Assembly: GCA_020161265.1 (NCBI GenBank)
Contig: JAIUOC010000001.1
Location: 124,001-188,000 of the forward strand
Length of the DNA stretch: 64,000 nt
Source: Chloroflexota bacterium
Lineage (GTDB): Bacteria > Chloroflexota > Chloroflexia > Chloroflexales > Herpetosiphonaceae
Direction of reading: 5' to 3'
The notes under the pieces were generated by a model. The model did not search any database, was not told where the DNA came from, and worked only from the letters and a program-made list of their open reading frames with translations. Positions within the stretch are counted from its first letter, which is position 1; each line of letters starts with the position of its first letter. Below, in pieces: positions 62,163-64,000 of the stretch. The position numbers and the translations under genes were made by a program.

Positions 62163-62310
62163 GAGTTCTGATCCACGGAGGACACGAAGTTTCGTAACCG
62201 CGAAGGACGCGAAGAGCGCGAAGGTTGGCTTTATCATTCTAGGGCATTTGTTGAACTTCAGTCATTTATTAATTGAACCTTTGCGGTCTTCGTGCGCATC
62301 GTGCTTCCAA
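62163..62310. repeat. Dispersed CACGAAG / CTTCGTG repeats
   Basis: GATCCACGGAGGACACGAAG and CGCGAAGGACGCGAAGAGCG at 62168-62225, then an inverted CTTCGTGCGC unit near 62290-62310. The 743-bp gap from 62078 to 62820 holds this, the repeat copy at 62401-62506, and a ~300-bp tail without a supportable gene. Confidence 0.65.
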
Positions 62311-62400
62311 CCTTGGCGCTTTTTGCTTTTTGATTTCTGCCTTTTATTTCCGTTTTCCCCTCTAAGGGCTAGGCCTGAATAGGAGTGGTGGCAATTTTGC

Positions 62401-62506
62401 TCGTTAGGTTGATCGTAAGCTTCAGGCCTGATACTACGATCAAATTCTTCCTCCTCTACACTCTTCTCTCCTGCAAGCGGCCCGACTGGGCCGTTTGTGG
62501 TTTTAG
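62401..62506 (-). repeat. ~108-bp dispersed repeat, copy 3 (inverted)
   Basis: The reverse complement aligns along its length with copies at 26-133 and 1647-1754, including the ACAAACGGCCCAGT core, the AGGAGAGAAGAGTGT block and the CCTAACGA end. Its right-hand block forms a clear stem GATCGTA / TACGATC around a CAGGCCTG palindrome. Confidence 0.85.
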
Positions 62507-62820
62507 ATAGTTATGCTTGGTGGTCTAAACTGGCTCTCAGCTGCTCTCCCACAAGCAATAAGGGTTGTTCATTGTTAATGTTGCTGTGCCCCAAGCCCAC
62601 CCTCGTTTGATTGCGAATATTCGTTCAATGGTAGTAACAATAAGATCGATCAATGACCAAAACAGTATTGCGAGACTGATCGAGTTGCTCAGTGCTATTG
62701 TGACAGTGCAGGGCTGAATGAGAATAACTCTTTGTGCTGCCCATGCGGAGGACAACTTTAAATTAGGCAGTTGTCGCCTGAACGCACCTATTCGTAGTCA
62801 AACTACCGACAGCAACGTTT

Positions 62821-63276
62821 CTAAACCAATTCAGTTAGCCAATTGATGGTCTGAATTTTTGTGTCAAGTTCGCGAAATTGGCGAGCCAAATGATCAGTTT
62901 GCTGGCGAATTTGGCGTACATCGACGGTTACAATGTTGCGAATTTCCGCCTGACCATACCGGTTATGGCGGCGTGATGCTTCCTCAGCAATGCTTTTGAG
63001 CATACTTAAACGGAGTTTTAGCACATCACGTTGGCCTAAAACGGTCGTTAAATTGTATTGATGGTTAAATGGTGTAATGCTGTTAGTATGATTGATTTTG
63101 ACAATCAAATCTTCAAATTGAAGCAACAAGCGTTCAATTTCGCTTAACAATTCATGAGGGTCTTCTGGTGGGTCATCACCCTCTTGGATCAGTACGGAGA
63201 GCTTAACGCGGGTACGCAACTGTTCAAGCCGACGCTGGATGTCCGCTCGTAAAATCAATGCTTCTGCTAATTTCAT
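62821..63276 (-). CDS. DIP1984-family protein
   Basis: A 151-residue, largely helical, coiled-coil protein. The opening MKLAEALILRADIQRRLEQL and the ending ELDTKIQTINWLTELV match the DIP1984 family, as does GDDPPEDPHELLSEIERLL. Found in many bacteria, function unknown. No strong ribosome site before the ATG. Confidence 0.8.
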   Translation of the reverse strand: MKLAEALILRADIQRRLEQLRTRVKLSVLIQEGDDPPEDPHELLSEIERLLLQFEDLIVKINHTNSITPFNHQYNLTTVLGQRDVLKLRLSMLKSIAEEASRRHNRYGQAEIRNIVTVDVRQIRQQTDHLARQFRELDTKIQTINWLTELV

Positions 63277-63425
63277 TAGGTGTGGATGTGGCAGGCCATC
63301 CTTGTTACTGCCTGAAAGAAGATGCCAAGATTATAGCGATACTGCTTAGGAGTTGTCAAGCAGCATGATTTTGCCCCCAAAGCTCGCTTATAATAGCATG
63401 TGGAAATGTTGTGTTGGAGGAATCA

Positions 63426-64000
63426 ATGAACCTCATGCAAATTCATGGGCAATTTGCGGCGTTGCAGGCCCAGCGCGGGCGAATCGCCGCCAGCCGTGCG
63501 CCTGAGCGTATTGGCTATTTACAGCAATTTAAACGGGCGATCGAACAAGCCCGACCAGATATTCATGCGGCGTTGCAGGCCGATTTTGCCAAACCAGCAG
63601 CTGAAATTGAGGCTACCGAAATTCAGCAGGTGCTTGAGCAAATTAATTTTGCCATCAAACGGCTTGAAACATGGATGCAGCCCAAACGAGTTAAAACCCC
63701 AACCATGCTGACGGGCAGCAAAAGTTGGATTCAATATGAGCCACGCGGAGTTGTGCTGATTCTTGCGCCGTGGAATTACCCGCTATCGCTGGCACTTATG
63801 CCTTTGATTGGGGCGGTGGCGGCTGGGAATTGTGCGATTGTGCGGCCATCGGAGCGCACGCCACATACCGCTCAAGTTGTAGCAAACATTATCGCTGCCG
63901 CCTTCAAACCTGAGCATGTTACCAGCGTTGTGGGCGATGTTGATACGGCTGAAGCATTGCTTGACTTGCCATTCGACCATATTTTCTTTACGGGCAGCCC
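63426..64000 (+). CDS. Aldehyde dehydrogenase, 5' part
   Basis: The reading frame from the ATG at 63426 (GGAGG eight bases upstream) stays open to the window edge, giving at least 191 residues. It has EPRGVVLILAPWNYPLSLAL, AAGNCAIVRPSERTP and the NAD-binding FTGSP at the end, all typical of NAD(P)-dependent aldehyde dehydrogenases, in particular those acting on medium- or long-chain aldehydes. The catalytic Cys and Glu lie beyond the window. Confidence 0.92.
   Translation, partial: MNLMQIHGQFAALQAQRGRIAASRAPERIGYLQQFKRAIEQARPDIHAALQADFAKPAAEIEATEIQQVLEQINFAIKRLETWMQPKRVKTPTMLTGSKSWIQYEPRGVVLILAPWNYPLSLALMPLIGAVAAGNCAIVRPSERTPHTAQVVANIIAAAFKPEHVTSVVGDVDTAEALLDLPFDHIFFTGS

Noticed and set aside
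62537..62755. Possible 72-residue gene on the minus strand
   Set aside because: No ribosome site, family or codon pattern supports it.

Overview
The window looks like chromosome from a filamentous, probably predatory Chloroflexota bacterium close to Herpetosiphon. This is inferred from the secreted discoidin-domain hydrolases, the DIP1984-family and DUF305 proteins, the moderate GC content, and many dispersed 'CACGAAG / CTTCGTG' repeats. No species assignment can be proven from the sequence alone. No rRNA or tRNA gene and no complete CRISPR array was seen.

Region 1 (0-10.2 kb) is a type III-D CRISPR effector operon: cas10 without an HD domain but with an intact GGDD, a single Cas7-like RAMP, csx10 with a helical C-terminal extension, a double-RAMP protein, csx19 and a large TIGR03986-type RAMP. 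Divergent from it is a gene for a SAVED-domain protein, a plausible cyclic-oligonucleotide-activated ancillary effector, bracketed by two copies of a ~108-bp repeat. No cas6, cas1, cas2 or CRISPR array is present. One orphan CRISPR-like repeat lies at 44.3 kb.

Region 2 (10.3-27.1 kb) holds a secreted Calx-beta/PPC-like protein, a one-polypeptide restriction-modification enzyme framed by ~190-bp inverted repeats, an ECF sigma factor with its anti-sigma partner, small hypothetical genes and a set of secreted polysaccharide-active proteins. The GH5 and GH18 genes probably form an operon, with a 28-bp perfect palindrome (LacI-type operator) over its predicted transcription start. The set ends with a CBM2 protein carrying a Cip1-like domain.

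Region 3 (27.3-40.6 kb) is a compact defence island. A leftward four-gene cluster encodes a RecB-like/RNase-H-like nuclease, a PD-(D/E)xK endonuclease with a zinc ribbon, a DinG-type Fe-S helicase and a pPIWI-RE protein (an Argonaute-like PIWI family). Divergent from it, across a 290-bp intergenic region containing an inverted repeat, is an McrB-like AAA+ ATPase followed by a PD-(D/E)xK nuclease with a C-terminal HEPN-like domain. An identical 34-bp direct repeat lies on each side of the island.

Region 4 (40.7-64 kb) is more ordinary: a DUF305 lipoprotein, two two-component systems (one with an NtrC-like regulator whose AAA+ domain is degenerate), an AP2-domain protein, asparaginyl-tRNA synthetase, an ADP-ribosylglycohydrolase, a macrodomain protein, a small DUF4405-type membrane protein with a 45-bp tandem duplication, an M23 peptidase, a nucleotidyltransferase, a LacI-like/STAS fusion, a cytochrome P450, an amidase, a DIP1984-family protein and the 5' part of an aldehyde dehydrogenase gene. 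Function assignments rest on motif recognition by eye; no database search was run.
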